A DNA stretch of 64,000 bases, taken from Zeus faber (taxonomy: Eukaryota; Chordata; Actinopteri; Zeiformes; Zeidae). Shown in pieces: positions 34,247-46,100 of this stretch. The notes under the pieces were generated by a model, which saw nothing but the letters and a program-made list of their open reading frames with translations, did not search any database and was not told where the DNA came from. Both the position numbers and the translations under genes were made by a program. Position 1 is the stretch's first letter. Each line of letters starts with the position of its first letter. The stretch is taken from contig OY482860.1 in NCBI GenBank assembly GCA_960531495.1, positions 31,328,776 to 31,392,775 of the forward strand, read 5' to 3'.

Positions 34247-34411
34247 CAGTACACTCGGGGTTGTGGCACTCGCGGCTTTCCGCCCAGTGTCCTCTGCACT
34301 CCGAGCCGCCATGAGCAGCCGCCGAACACTTGCGACTTCGCTGCTGCGTCCCGTTAGCGCACGTCACCGAACAGTCGCTCCATGAGCTCCACTCCTGCCA
34401 CTGGCCGTCCA
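34247..34411 (-). CDS. adgrb3: adgrb3 exon: thrombospondin type 1 repeat 3
   Basis: A 165-bp phase 1-1 exon, acceptor CCCACTAG, donor ACTG|GTAAGA. It reads [21 protein letters not shown], continues with [17 protein letters not shown] and ends CHNPECT. Six cysteines, a W-ladder and CSVTCANG (O-fucose consensus) are present. It agrees closely with BAI3 TSR3. An extracellular ligand-binding module of the receptor. The intron after it (34246 down to 30541) is mostly a 3 kb minisatellite. A tandem duplication of about 200 bp and old LINE debris lie in the intron before it. Confidence 0.95.
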
Positions 34412-34564
34412 CTAGTGGGATCAGAGGTAAGACGGAGGGCAATCACTTCATGAGACCAACTCCAGTTCTAGAGCCGAGTGGATTTTAAATGTGTTAAAAT
34501 ATCAAACACGGAGGCACTGCTGAGCAACTTATGGAGTAACTCGCTTTTCTTGGAGCTCTTGCAG

Positions 34565-34942
34565 AATTGTTATTTAAATAATTTTACAAAAGCACTTTTT
34601 TGATTTTTTGAACATAAGTTGCTAACTACCACACGTTTTACTTTTGGCTACGACTGTGACCAACAAATCAGGCAAAGTAAAAGTGGAACTACAGACTGAA
34701 GAGTAACCAGGCTTTGTTCACTTTGAAAGGCGGTTAGGGTTAGGGAATTGTTATTTAAATAATTGTTATTTAAATAATTTTACAAAGGCACTTTTTTGAT
34801 AAGTTTTTCGTTAAATATTAAACTTAAGTTGCTAACTACTACATATTTTACTTTTGGCTACGACTATGACCAACAAATCAGGCAAAGGAGAAGTGGAACT
34901 ACAGACTGAAGAGTAACCAGGCTTTGTTCACTTTGAAAGGCA
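34565..34942. repeat. tandem duplication of about 200 bp
   Basis: Two copies (about 34565-34733 and 34765-34942) share TTATTTAAATAATTTTACAAA, CTTTTGGCTACGAC, CCAACAAATCAGGCAAAG and GGCTTTGTTCACTTTGAAAGG with few differences. Two GGTTAG units mark the joint. Confidence 0.88.
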
Positions 34943-35555
34943 CGGTAGGTGAAAGGGAGCAGGGAAAGATATCACTTCCCAATTTGCCAGATTGGAAAAT
35001 AAATGTGAGGATCTAGTATAATAATATCAGGATACCCGAGGGCCCAACCACTTCCTCGACTACGACCGTCTCAGCTCTACTAAAAGAGGGCTTTCAGCCG
35101 GAGGAAGAGCCGCCTCTTGACTGGGCTCACCGCTCCCCTCAACTTAACCCTAAACCCAGGGACCGTCCCCTGTTTTTATTTATTTTACGGTCTTCTCATA
35201 AATTTACACTACTTTGTTTCCAGTCAGTTAATATCAGTTACTATCAGTTTATATTAAGTCTAAGTGCTTGAAATGTTCTGCACGGTTCTAGTTCCCTCAC
35301 TGCTAAAGTGTTTACACTGCTGTTTCCATCGATTCGGGATGGGGACATTTGGGATGGAGGGTGGGGTGTGTGGGGGGGTTGTTCAGGGAAGTGGTGTGGA
35401 TTGAAGACGATGGGGGTGACTTGTTGAATTGTTTCAAATTATTATCATTACTGTTATTATTTAGCATTATTTATTCATTTATCTTTCTCTATTTTTCTCT
35501 GTACTTTCAGGGTCTTTCTCTTAGACCAAACCCTTAACTGCTAACAATTCGACCA
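34943..35555. other. unassigned intron sequence, possibly LINE 5' part
   Basis: No exon found. It leads into the L1-type endonuclease remnant, so it may be its upstream part, but no domain is readable. Confidence 0.3.
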
Positions 35556-36170
35556 TTGAGTCCAATGTTTCACTCTAGTTTTAACACAAAAGCCAGAGGG
35601 GTTGTAATGTTTATCAACAAGAAAATTCAGTTTTCTTCCACCTACATCCTAGCCGGTAAAAATGGAAGATATGATATTGTGACAGGCACCCTCCAGCAGA
35701 CCCAGGTATTGTTGGTTAACGTCATGTTGCATTTGCAGACAGATCGTTGGGACATCTCCTCTCCCTAACCACCCACCTTTTAATATTTGGGGGTGACCTG
35801 AATTGTGCTATTGACCCCATTTTGGATCGCATGTCACCCTGTCATATATGTCTGAGTCTATCTCAGATTTTAGGATTCAGTATGGTGGCATTGATCCCTG
35901 GAAATGTCAAAACCCACAAGCAAAGCAATTTTCCTTTTTCTCTCAAGTGCATCAGTCATATTCTCGTACTAAAATTATTTATTTCATAGATAAATAACCC
36001 TAACCTCATATTTCAAAAGTGAACTCCTCTAAATATATAGCCATTGTTCTTTCAGACCACACCCCCCTCAGTCTTGACATTCAATTATCTACTGTCATAC
36101 CTTGCAACCCTGCTCCAAGGATTCTCCATCTGGATAGGCAATGTGCCCTAAATCCTCCTGACCTGCTCAA
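35556..36170 (+). pseudogene. L1/Tx1-like LINE endonuclease remnant
   Basis: FNTKARGVVMFINKKIQF, KNGRYDIVTGTL and VLLVNV, then (next frame) HLLIFGGDLNCAIDPILDR, then SDHTPLSLDIQL, follow the order of the apurinic-type endonuclease of L1-superfamily LINEs. Several frame breaks and no reverse transcriptase afterwards. The catalytic-site GGDLN and SDH boxes are recognisable. Confidence 0.8.
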
Positions 36171-37350
36171 GGTCAATGTACACACAAAGGCAAATTCACA
36201 AAGCCATTGCACAGCTCTTGCTGCAGAAAAAGCGTGCATCTGATTCTCAAAGCAAGGCAAACGATGAAATGCACCACTAACTGCACTGCCTCACAAACAG
36301 CATCTCAGTGCATCGGTGCTATTTGCATGTATTTAAATTGGGTATTATTCATATGTTTGGTACAAAATTGGCCACTTTCTATTTAAATGAGCCTCGTTGC
36401 AAAAAACGTCCAGATCACAAACTGGATCACCCTAAATGGATCACCCTAACTGGGCGGGGCAAGCATATATAAGGGGTGTCACGCGCAGACCTTCTAGTGA
36501 TCTATATATATCATTATATATATATATATATATATATATAATTATTATCACTGTCACGGTATCTGTAGGTATCTGTTTCAAAACGCTCCAAAAGAAAATT
36601 GTTGAAACTTTGAATAATTCCAAAGGTATCGAAAAAACAATTAAAAGTTAAAGGGAATAGTGATAAACTGGTGAAAACTGGCATTGAAGCACAGATGATA
36701 TCGAACCTCAGGACCATGGACAGTCTGGAACTTGGTAGAGTAGAATATATTAAATCTACTGTCATCATTTCAACCCCACCCCCCCATCCATTCTTTGTGA
36801 GTTGGCCCCTGAGTTTGATCTTATGTCGACCAGCAATGCAAAGCATTTATTGTTACGCTCATGTAGCACTTACTACAACGTGGTGATGAAGCTACCAGGA
36901 CGTTTTAAAATCAATTTAAACAGCAGGCTGCATCAAGTTGGATTCCCCAACTTAGCGACACATCTGGCACTTCAACTACAGACCCCATGGCTATCAATGA
37001 AACGTTTAAGTCCGACCACACCTTACTATATAAGTCACAATTTTCCATGGACGTTACAAAGATGACAACATTCTTTGTAAAACTGGAAGCTCCTAGGGTT
37101 GACCCTGTTTTTGTCTATAAACTGGACACACCTCACCACAGCTGTAATCACACTTTCTACCTAATCAAAGCAAAAAAATAGGGTTTCACAAGAGAGTTGT
37201 ATTAAACATTCTAATCCAAATTAGCTTCATTACTTCTCTCCATGCAGAATGAATCATTAGAACGTGGTTCTTTACCCCAGACCTAAACACAAACCTCCTG
37301 TAGCTCGTACAGACCCTATCCCTTCCTAATATGGATGTTAAAGTGTAAGA
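36171..37350 (+). other. unassigned region with a promoter-like segment
   Basis: GGGCGGGGCAAGCATATATA (36453-36472) followed by AGGGGTGTC is a GC box next to a TATA box, as in mobile-element promoters. A short AT microsatellite follows (36505-36545). Further on (36987-37181) a 64-codon stretch (MAINETFKSDHTLLYKSQF) is open, but I recognise no domain. Confidence 0.3.
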
Positions 37351-37359
37351 CAAACCCTA

Positions 37360-40040
37360 ACCTAACCTAACGACAATTCCCACCACGTCAACCAAGGATT
37401 CTACAAAATCTTCATCTGACACCACACACAAAGCGGAAACCCCCTTGGGGACTACTTCCACCCCTCCAAGAGTAGAGATCCCCATAAAGAGACTTATGAG
37501 GAGTACCAACCAACCACAGGAAGCAGGAAGAATCCTAGGAGATGACAAAAACAGTACAGTCTTCAAGGACCCTGACAACACCAATGATAATTGCGGCACC
37601 TGGTCACTCAAACGGAACGTCCAATCGTGATCATCTGCGACTCCGACATATGTCACCACCCGGAAAACAGCAAGAATATTGGCAATCTACAAGTGTCCTG
37701 TTTCCCTGGACCCAAATTTGAACACGCAGCCCACCTCCTCCGGAGAAAGACCCCCAACAACAACGATGTCAACAAAGTAATCCTGGCCTTCGTAATCAAT
37801 GAACGACAACAGACCGACACCGCCATGAAGAAAGGCTACAAAACCATGATGGAGGTGGCCAAAACAACCTTCCCTTCAGCACATCAGAATCCTACTACTG
37901 AATGCTGCTAAAACCATGCCAGAAAGGCAATGCCAACAGGTAAGAAAAATTAACACTTTCCTCCAACAGCAAGGACACACAATTCCCCCGATCTCCAAGA
38001 ACCAATTCATGACTACCGATGGGATCCACTGGGACTCAGCAACCAGGATTAACATCTGGACACATTGGCTGACTTTTTTAGAAAGCTGATGCCCCCACCG
38101 AACACAAGCACAGTGAGGGAAGTAAAATCATGATTTTTAAACCTATCAAAAGTTCTAAAAGCTACCCCAGCGCAGATCTCCTTACTAGAGAAGGGCCTAT
38201 TTACCCACACTGGGTACTACCAAGGGGGCCATCCCCCAAACAAGAGTAGACGTTGAACAATACCACAGAAAAATTACGACTGGCATCTTTCTTTTTCAAC
38301 CACCCGAGGACACAAATAAACAGACTGCCCTTCATCCCAGCATCAAAGTGGGAACCCAGACAGGGACAGATCCCTCCTAAAACTCTTCAATGAATAAAAC
38401 AAAATAGAGCAGTCCCATCGAGAACAGATGATGAAGGAGGGCACCATAACAAACAAACAATTTCAATACCTAATGGGAGAAGAAGAACCACGGGAAAGAA
38501 GTTTCTATGTTCTACCTTAAATCCACACACCCAGAAACAACTTGTCGTCATCGGATAAAATTCCATTTGGATGACCCATAGTGTCAGACTGCGGCAGTGA
38601 GCACTACAGAGTTGCAAAATTCATCGACAATTTTTTGAACCCGCTCTCCACGAAACATGCCATCTACATCAAAGACACCTATGACTTAATCTCCAGAATA
38701 TAGGAAACAAGGGTGAGTAAAGAAGATTTCCTATTCTCCATAGACATAGTGAATCTCTACACCAACATCAAACCGGGGCCCGACCTACAAGCAATCAGGA
38801 GAATCTTTAATAATGTTCCAGACCCACAACAGTCAGACAGTGCCATATTGGAACTACTGGAAAACAACCTAACTAGGAACGACATTGAATTCAACCAAGA
38901 ATACTTCCTACAAACTAAGGGAGTATCCATGGGAAAGAAATTTGCTCCGAGCTTCGCAAACCTCTACTGGCGGATTGGGAGGACACAGCATTAAAACATT
39001 GCACACTAAAACGTTTGGCTTTAGTGTGAAATTTTTTAGTGCCGTTTTCACTTTGCACTTCTTCAGAAATCTAGACAACATCACCATAGATGACTTCACC
39101 TCTTTCATCTCCCACCTCAATGCATAACATGCCTCCATCAAAGTGACCTTTGTAACAGACAACACCAAGATGGACTTCCAGGACACGACCTCTTCCAAAG
39201 GCAGGGACTTTAAAGAAACAAGCGTTCTGGACACCGAAGTCTACTTCAAACCTACAGAAACACACGCATTATTAGAAACAACCAGCTTCCACCTGAAACA
39301 CACCTTTAAGAGATTAATTAAATCCCAACTCCCAAAGAATATGCTCACAACCCGAGGATTTTGAGGGAGCAACCGAAGCCCTCTCTACAGTTCTCAAAAA
39401 AAGAGGCTATACCCGAAGTTTCCTAAGGACAGCGTGGCAAAACTACAAAACAATCACACCAAAGGATAAAAGAACTATCATCCCACTGGTTACAATCTAC
39501 TCCGCACACTCCATAGCTCTAAACAGGAAACTCGAACAAAACTTCAACTCCATCCTCTCTTCAACAGAATTTTTCATTTCAGCCTACCGGAGAAACAAGA
39601 ATCTAAAGGACTACATGGTCAGCACCAATCTTAAACCTCTTCAAACACAAAGGAGAAGAAGAACGGCTGGCTTCAAACAAGAACGAAAGGTGACCATTAC
39701 TCAAAAAGGAGCAGCTTATGCCACCACAAGAGGAACATCACATAACATCAAAAACTGTGACTATTTGATTAAATGTAGCTCTTGTGGAATAAGCTTTGTG
39801 GGAGAAACCAAAAACTCTCTATGGCAACGCATCAGCCACCACAAATCCAACGTGAGACACAAGAGGACAACCAATAACCTATTAGCAAGCCGACTTCGTA
39901 GAACACAAAATCACCCAAATGCGGTTCTCGATTCTGGAAGCTGGATACACTAACACCAGGAGGCCTCAACAACAGACTATGAGAGCCCCCTACAAAACCC
40001 TCAGACTCTTATTCCCCCAAAAAAACCCTCACCCCCCCAT
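37360..40040 (+). pseudogene. Penelope-like retroelement remnant
   Basis: Pieces in order over 2.7 kb: VIICDSDICHH and a hydrolase-like block (37625-37910); INTFLQQQGHTIPPISKNQ and DGIHWDS (37945-38040); reverse transcriptase with FLFSIDIVNLYTNI and QTKGVSMGKKFAPSFANLY (38713-38985); RNLDN where the family has RYLDD (about 39060); FHLKHTFKRLIKSQLPK (39290); and a C-terminal GIY-YIG-like endonuclease with GISFVGETKNSLWQRISHH (39785-39840). RT followed by GIY-YIG defines Penelope-like elements. Many stops and frameshifts, and the altered catalytic box, make it inactive. Confidence 0.85.
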
Positions 40041-40440
40041 TTTTTTTTAGTAAATCTTCATTCTACCAATGTTTACAGAGTGAAGGACCCTCCAGCAGAG
40101 CAGTAGTGAGTGCAATTTCCACCCAGTACAGGGTAGGCCTCCCTTCACAAACAACCTAACCTAACCTAAGCCTTACCCTAACCCTCGAGCGTGTCCTCCC
40201 TGGCATCCCAGCAGCACAAACTGTCTTTATCAAGGGGCAATACTTGTTCTTTAAAGTCCCTGTAAAGTCAATTGAGGGATTGCTTCTAAACACATTAACA
40301 TAAACACATACATGTAAGAAAGCAATTGCTTAAAACATCCAAAAGTAAAAATTAAAATGACTGTGAACTATGTAGTACTAAACTGTGAAGACTAAGCTGT
40401 TTTTGTGGTCCTGATCTTTTGGGCGGGGCAAAGTCAGGGA
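40041..40440. other. unassigned sequence between retroelement remnants
   Basis: Contains AACCTAACCTAACCTAAGCC near 40155. No gene or domain seen. Confidence 0.35.
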
Positions 40441-43192
40441 CGAGTGACGTTACGCATTGCTACCTGGTATGGCCCTGACACTACATAAGAGTAGAGCGCA
40501 TTCGTCAGTGGTTCTCAATCGCGACAAGTTACGACAGTCTACACTACACTGGTTTGCTTTCTTACTATGGCGTCTTTCAAATGCATCTTCTCTGGACGCC
40601 AGAGTGGACATTACAGCTCATAACAACATCACTGCTCAAAACAACATACCAGTTCATAAGTCAAGTCAAGTCAAGTCACACTTTATTTATAAAGCGCATT
40701 TCATACCAGGGCAACACAATGCACTTTACACAGAAATACAAAAAAGAAAGAGAAAATATAGTTGTCAGCTGGTCATTATGTTCGTGATATAAAATTATTA
40801 GTTTATTCGTGTTCCAGATGCGGGAAAGGAGACAAAAGTCTCAGGCAATAAAGAAGCAATTGCCAAAACATCCAGTCTTAGATGTCAGTCACACTGTTCT
40901 AAAAGAAAATACCAAGTGGAATTCAAAAAAACTTCACAAAACACAAATAGAAACATTGCAGGAAATAACCACAAAATAAAAGGAAAACAAATATTGAAAT
41001 TATATCTATGAAAAAAAGTTAATGTCGACGAGAAGCCTCTAAATATATGTGTTGAGTCCCCATACATATCGGTATTAAGAGGCTCATTTCATCAGGATGA
41101 TTCACAGTTTGGAGACTCCAGGTACAAGCAGTGTGCTGCTATCAGTTGAACAGCAGTTCTTTAAAACAAGATCCAGAATGTTTGCGCATGGACACAAAAT
41201 GACCTAGACGATGTTTTGATTAAAGGAAATAATCTTTATCAGGATATAAAAAAATCTGGTAGAATAAAAGATCATGTTCCAGGAAGAGATTATATTGCAT
41301 TAACAGAATTGCGAAGAAGACAAACTATGTTTAATACAACATTCCAGATAAAGTATGCTGAGCCGTTTATGGCTGCATTGTTGTAGATCACTATGACTGA
41401 GTTGAATAGTATACAGTAGCTATGCCAATTGATAGAGCAATTCAGAAATCGCTGTTAAATAATAACGATGCATGTTTATTAACTATTTCTGGTAATAATT
41501 GTGCAATTATCAAACAGGGATCGTGGTTTGCAGTTGTAGATTCACAGGCAAGGAGCAGGACTCACCCAGTAGTTCTATAGCTAACTTCAAGATCGAATCT
41601 GTCTATAGTCATTTCTGTGATATTGCACATGCATTCAGTCAAAGTCAGCTGATATTTTAAATCACTGGACAGATCTTATTGACACCCAACGACAGAACCG
41701 AGTTAGTAAATACTACAAAGCATCGAGTAACAAATACATATGCGGAAGGCAACCATTCGACCCCACACAATTTAAAGGTGTCATATTGTTATGATAAGTC
41801 ATATTGTGTGCCATCAACTTACAATTAAGATCCGAACAACACAAACAACAATAATGAATCTATGTGCACTGATAAGATTGAAAATGCAGATTTAAGTTGA
41901 GAAGATATAAAATATTGATGAAACATGAAGTGATAAACAACAAGATGGAATGTTTATGGAACATGTTTCCATCAGTTGATATTGTACACATGTTGATATT
42001 GACATGTTGTCTGTAGCACCAGCAGAACGGAACAACGCTGCACCGTGATTGGAGATGAAACCAATGAAGCCAAATGTTTCCCACTTCTTTTCCCAGAAGG
42101 AATTGGCACTTTTCATGATGCTAGAAAATAAAAGTTGCCTGTTCCTGATCCCCCAGCTGTTTCCTGTTCTTGATTCCCTGTCTGTCTGCACATTAAACCC
42201 TGTACCTACTCCCAAAACCATGTATGTCCTGCGTTTGGGTTCACCTGACCGTGTTCCTAACAGTCAATTGCCTTGAGAAAAGGTTATGACAAAGACAAAA
42301 AAAATAGGATTACTTGCAAAATGTTAACAAAGATTCAATGCAAAAAACTACAAATTTCAATGAAGGATATTAATTCATGAAACCTACAGTGCCCTTTTGG
42401 CAAAGTGTACAAAAAGATCTGTTTGCTATGGTAAGACAACTAGATATCCCAACATGGTTTTGCTCATTTTCTTCGGCTGATTTACAATGGGAAGAGTAGT
42501 CTCCAGACTCCAAAGAATCGTAAAACAAAAAAGTAAGGATGATCTGAATGTAACTTGTAGGTTACATTTTGTATTCACATTCATAACATGTATTTTCAAA
42601 GCTCTACAAATTATGTACTTCACTATAATTAAAGTCCTATTTGTTTGTGAAAATAGTTATAAATACCACCGATGTCAATTTGAGATTGGAAATCCATGTC
42701 AACCTCAAGAAGGCGGCGTTGTCAACTAAAATAGTGAATGTTGTTGGAGAAACGGAATTACTAGAGTGGTACGTGGGTAACATGGCGATGGGAATGAAGT
42801 TAAGCTTTTGGGAAGAACAAATTAAACATGTGACCAATGGACGATCATACACAATGAAGATGATGAAGACTCTGCATCAGGACTACTGTGGATCTGACAA
42901 GTACCAAGAACACCATCCTTCTACTAAGATCAGACGTTCAAATCAGAGAATGAAAGTGACATGAAACTCCCAGAGGAGGAAGTGTTAGAAATAGTTTGTA
43001 TAATATCATCCACTAGTTTGACAAACAAACATGTATGTACTAAGTGTGGAGATGTCAGGAAAGTTTCAACACTGACCCTGACGACCACATCCTGTTAAGG
43101 TTGGAACAGATTCCAACTCAAGGATATTATACATGTGCAACATGTATGGAATGTAGAAGTTACCCATGATGCAATGCAACATGCAATGCAAC
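40420..43192 (+). mobile_element. degenerate coding element, peptidase- and OB-fold-like segments
   Basis: Begins near a GGGCGGGGCAAAG promoter-like box. At 41170-41350 broken frames read WTQNDLDDVLIKGNNLYQDI and DYIALTELRRRQTMFN, and at 41410-41560 LLTISGNNCAIIKQGSWFAV; this resembles a viral/transposon cysteine peptidase domain known from fish selfish elements. At 42641-42964 an open frame reads VNLKKAALSTKIVNVVGETE and LLEWYVGNMAMGMKLSFWEE, followed at about 43035 by a zinc-ribbon-like CTKCGDVRK: an OB-fold, RPA-like pattern. The element type is not certain; a Helitron or a virus-like DNA element is possible. Confidence 0.35.
40655..40745. repeat. GTCAA repeat plus common fish interspersed fragment
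   Basis: Four GTCAA units followed by ACTTTATTTATAAAGCGCAT and AACACAATGCACTTTACA, a fragment frequent in fish genomes. Confidence 0.6.
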
Positions 43193-46100
43193 TACAAGAG
43201 CAGCTCCTCCCCAGCCACGAGTGTGGACGCCTCCCTGGCCAACCAACTGAACTCCTTTTATGCGCGGTTCGAGTCTGGCAGCAGCACCGCTAGCTCGCCG
43301 GCTAATTGGAGCTACACCGCTGGGGACGAGCGCGCACTCTCAGTGTCCGTGCACGAGGTCAGGAGGGCTTTGATGCGGGTGAACACCAGGAAAGCTGCGG
43401 GCCCAGACGGCATATCTGGACGAGTACTGAAGACCTGTGCTAACCAGCTAGCTCCGGTGTTCACCACAATATTCAACATCTCCCTGGCTGAATCAGTGGT
43501 CCCATCCTGTTTCAAGAGGTCCACCGTCGTTCCTGTCCCGAAGATCGCCTCTCCAACCTGCCTGAATGACTACCGTTCGGTGGCCCTCACCTCAGTGGTC
43601 ATGAAGTGTTTCGAGAGGCTGATTAAGGATTACATCTGCGCCTCCCTCCCCCGCACCTTGGACCCGTTGCAGTTCGCGTACCGGCAGAACAGATCCACGG
43701 ATGACGCGGTCTCCCAGGTACTGCACACCACGCTCACGCACCTGGATGGCCAGAAGGGGGCCTATGTGAGAATGCTGTTCATTGATTATAGTTCAGCTTT
43801 CAACACCATAGTTCCCACCAGACTGGCTGTCAAGTTGATGGAGCTAGGATTGAATGGTCCGCTGTGCACTTGGATCCTGGACTTCCTCACAGGCCGCCCC
43901 CAGGTGGTCAAGGTGGGGAAGTACATGTCAAGCTCCCTCACCCTGAACACAGGATCCCCCCAGGGCTGCGTCCTCAGCCCCCTACTGTACTCCCTGTACA
44001 CACATGACTGTGTGGCCAGGTCCAGCTCCAACACCATCATCAAGTTTGCTGACGACAACGTGGTCGTGGGCCTGATCACCGACTGCGATGAGAAGGCCTA
44101 CCGCCAGGAGGTGGCTGACCTGTCACTCTGGTGCCAGGACAACAGCCTACACCTGAACGTCAGCAAAACCAACCCTACTGCAGAAGCTGGATGACACCCG
44201 AAGGGCTAGGTGGACGGAAGTAGCGGAATCCATCGACTTCACCCACTCCAGCCGGAAGGCGTGGCAGACCATCAACTTGCTCTCAGGGAGAAAAACAACA
44301 CCTCGTAGGTGTCCAGTGACTGCAGATGCTATTGCTTCCCAGCTCCTGAAAAATGGTCGCTTCCCTGATGCGGACAAAAACTTTGCACGACTGACATCGT
44401 GTGAGGTATCATCCCTCTCCAGAGCAGCCAGCGCTGATGCTAATCTCTCAGGAGACTTCACAGCAGCCGAGCTAAAGGCAGCAATTAAAAAACTGAAGCT
44501 GGGCAAATCACCAGGTCGAGACAATATCCACCCAGAGTTTGTTATGCACCAAAGTGAAAGAACATCTCAATGGCTACGCACATTCTTCTCATCATGCTTC
44601 CGGAGGTCCAAGCTCCCGAAGACCTGGCGCCGTGCTTCCATCATAGCCTTGCCAAAGCCGAACAAACCCGCCGAAGACCCGAAGTCCTACAGGCCCATAT
44701 CCCTGCTCTGTGTCCCGTACAAGATTCTGGAGAGGCTGATCCACAGCCGCATTGAGCCAGTGGTGGACCCTCAACTCCCACCGGAACAAGCCGGCTTCCG
44801 CAGAGGCAGGTCAACGGTGGACCAGGTAACGCTACTCACCCAGGACATCGAGGACAGCTTCCGAGATAATGAGAAAGCTGGAGTAGTATTCCTGGACCTG
44901 ACAGCCGCTTATGACACCGTGTGGCACCGTGGACTACACCTGAAACTGTTGAGAACAATCCCGGACCGGCAAATGGTGAGATTTATTATGGAGATGCTAT
45001 CTAACCATAGCTTCATCCTACAAACCAGCGATGGCCAGACCAGCAGGCTCAGAAGGCTGAAGAACGGTGTCCCGCAAGGCTCTGTCCTCTCACCAATGTT
45101 ATTTAACATCTATATTCACGACCTGCCAGACACAACATCCAAGAAGTACGGCTATGCGGACGACCTGGCCATCATGCTTCGATGCCCAACATGGAACACT
45201 ATGGAAGAAGGCCTCAACCGAGACATGGGCATCCTGGCAGACTACCTCCAGAAGTGGCACCTTCAGCTCAGCATGGGCAAAACAGTGTCTGCAGCTTACC
45301 ACCTCTACAACCGGGAGGCAAGAAGGGAACTGGACGTGCATGTTGGCAACATCCGCCTGGAGTTCCAGCAAGCCCCCAAGTACCTCGGCGTATGCTTGGA
45401 CCGGACGCTGTCCTACAAGCAGCACCTGGATGAAGTGAAGGCCAAGACAACCGCAAGGGTCTCGCTCATCCGCCGCCTTGCAGGCTCGACTTGGGGAGCT
45501 TCCCCCCAGACCCTACGCATATCCACGCAAGCCCTGGTCCTACCCGTAGCGGAATTCTGTGCCCCTGCCTGGAGCAGAAGTCCACATGCGAACAAGGTGG
45601 ATACTGTCATCAACAGCGCCCTCCGGATAGTAACTGGTTGTCTGAAACCCACCCCTGTGTCCTACCTGCCAGTCCTAGCTGGTATCGCCCCACCCAGTCT
45701 CCGACGGGAAGCAGCTACCCTCGCCCTGGCAAGGAAAGCCCAGAAGAACGACTGGCACATCCTACACAAAGCCACAACAACACCGGCACCACCATGCAGG
45801 CTCAAGTCTCGCCATCCCTACAACAAGGCAGCACAAGAGATGCTACAGTCGATCCCTGACGACTTGTCCAAGGACGCCTGGCTGGCAGCATCCTGGAGAC
45901 AATCGTGGGAGTCAGCTGCGCCCTCCCGCATCCAACGATACATCCGGGACCCAGGAGGAGGTGTAAAAGGAGAAGACATGCCACGCCACCTATGGACCTC
46001 GCTGAACCGCCTGCGTACTGGCGTCGGGCGCTTCAAGTCCTCTCTAAAGAAGTGGGGCCTCTCCGACTGCGTCATGCGAGTGTGGCGAACCTGAACAGAC

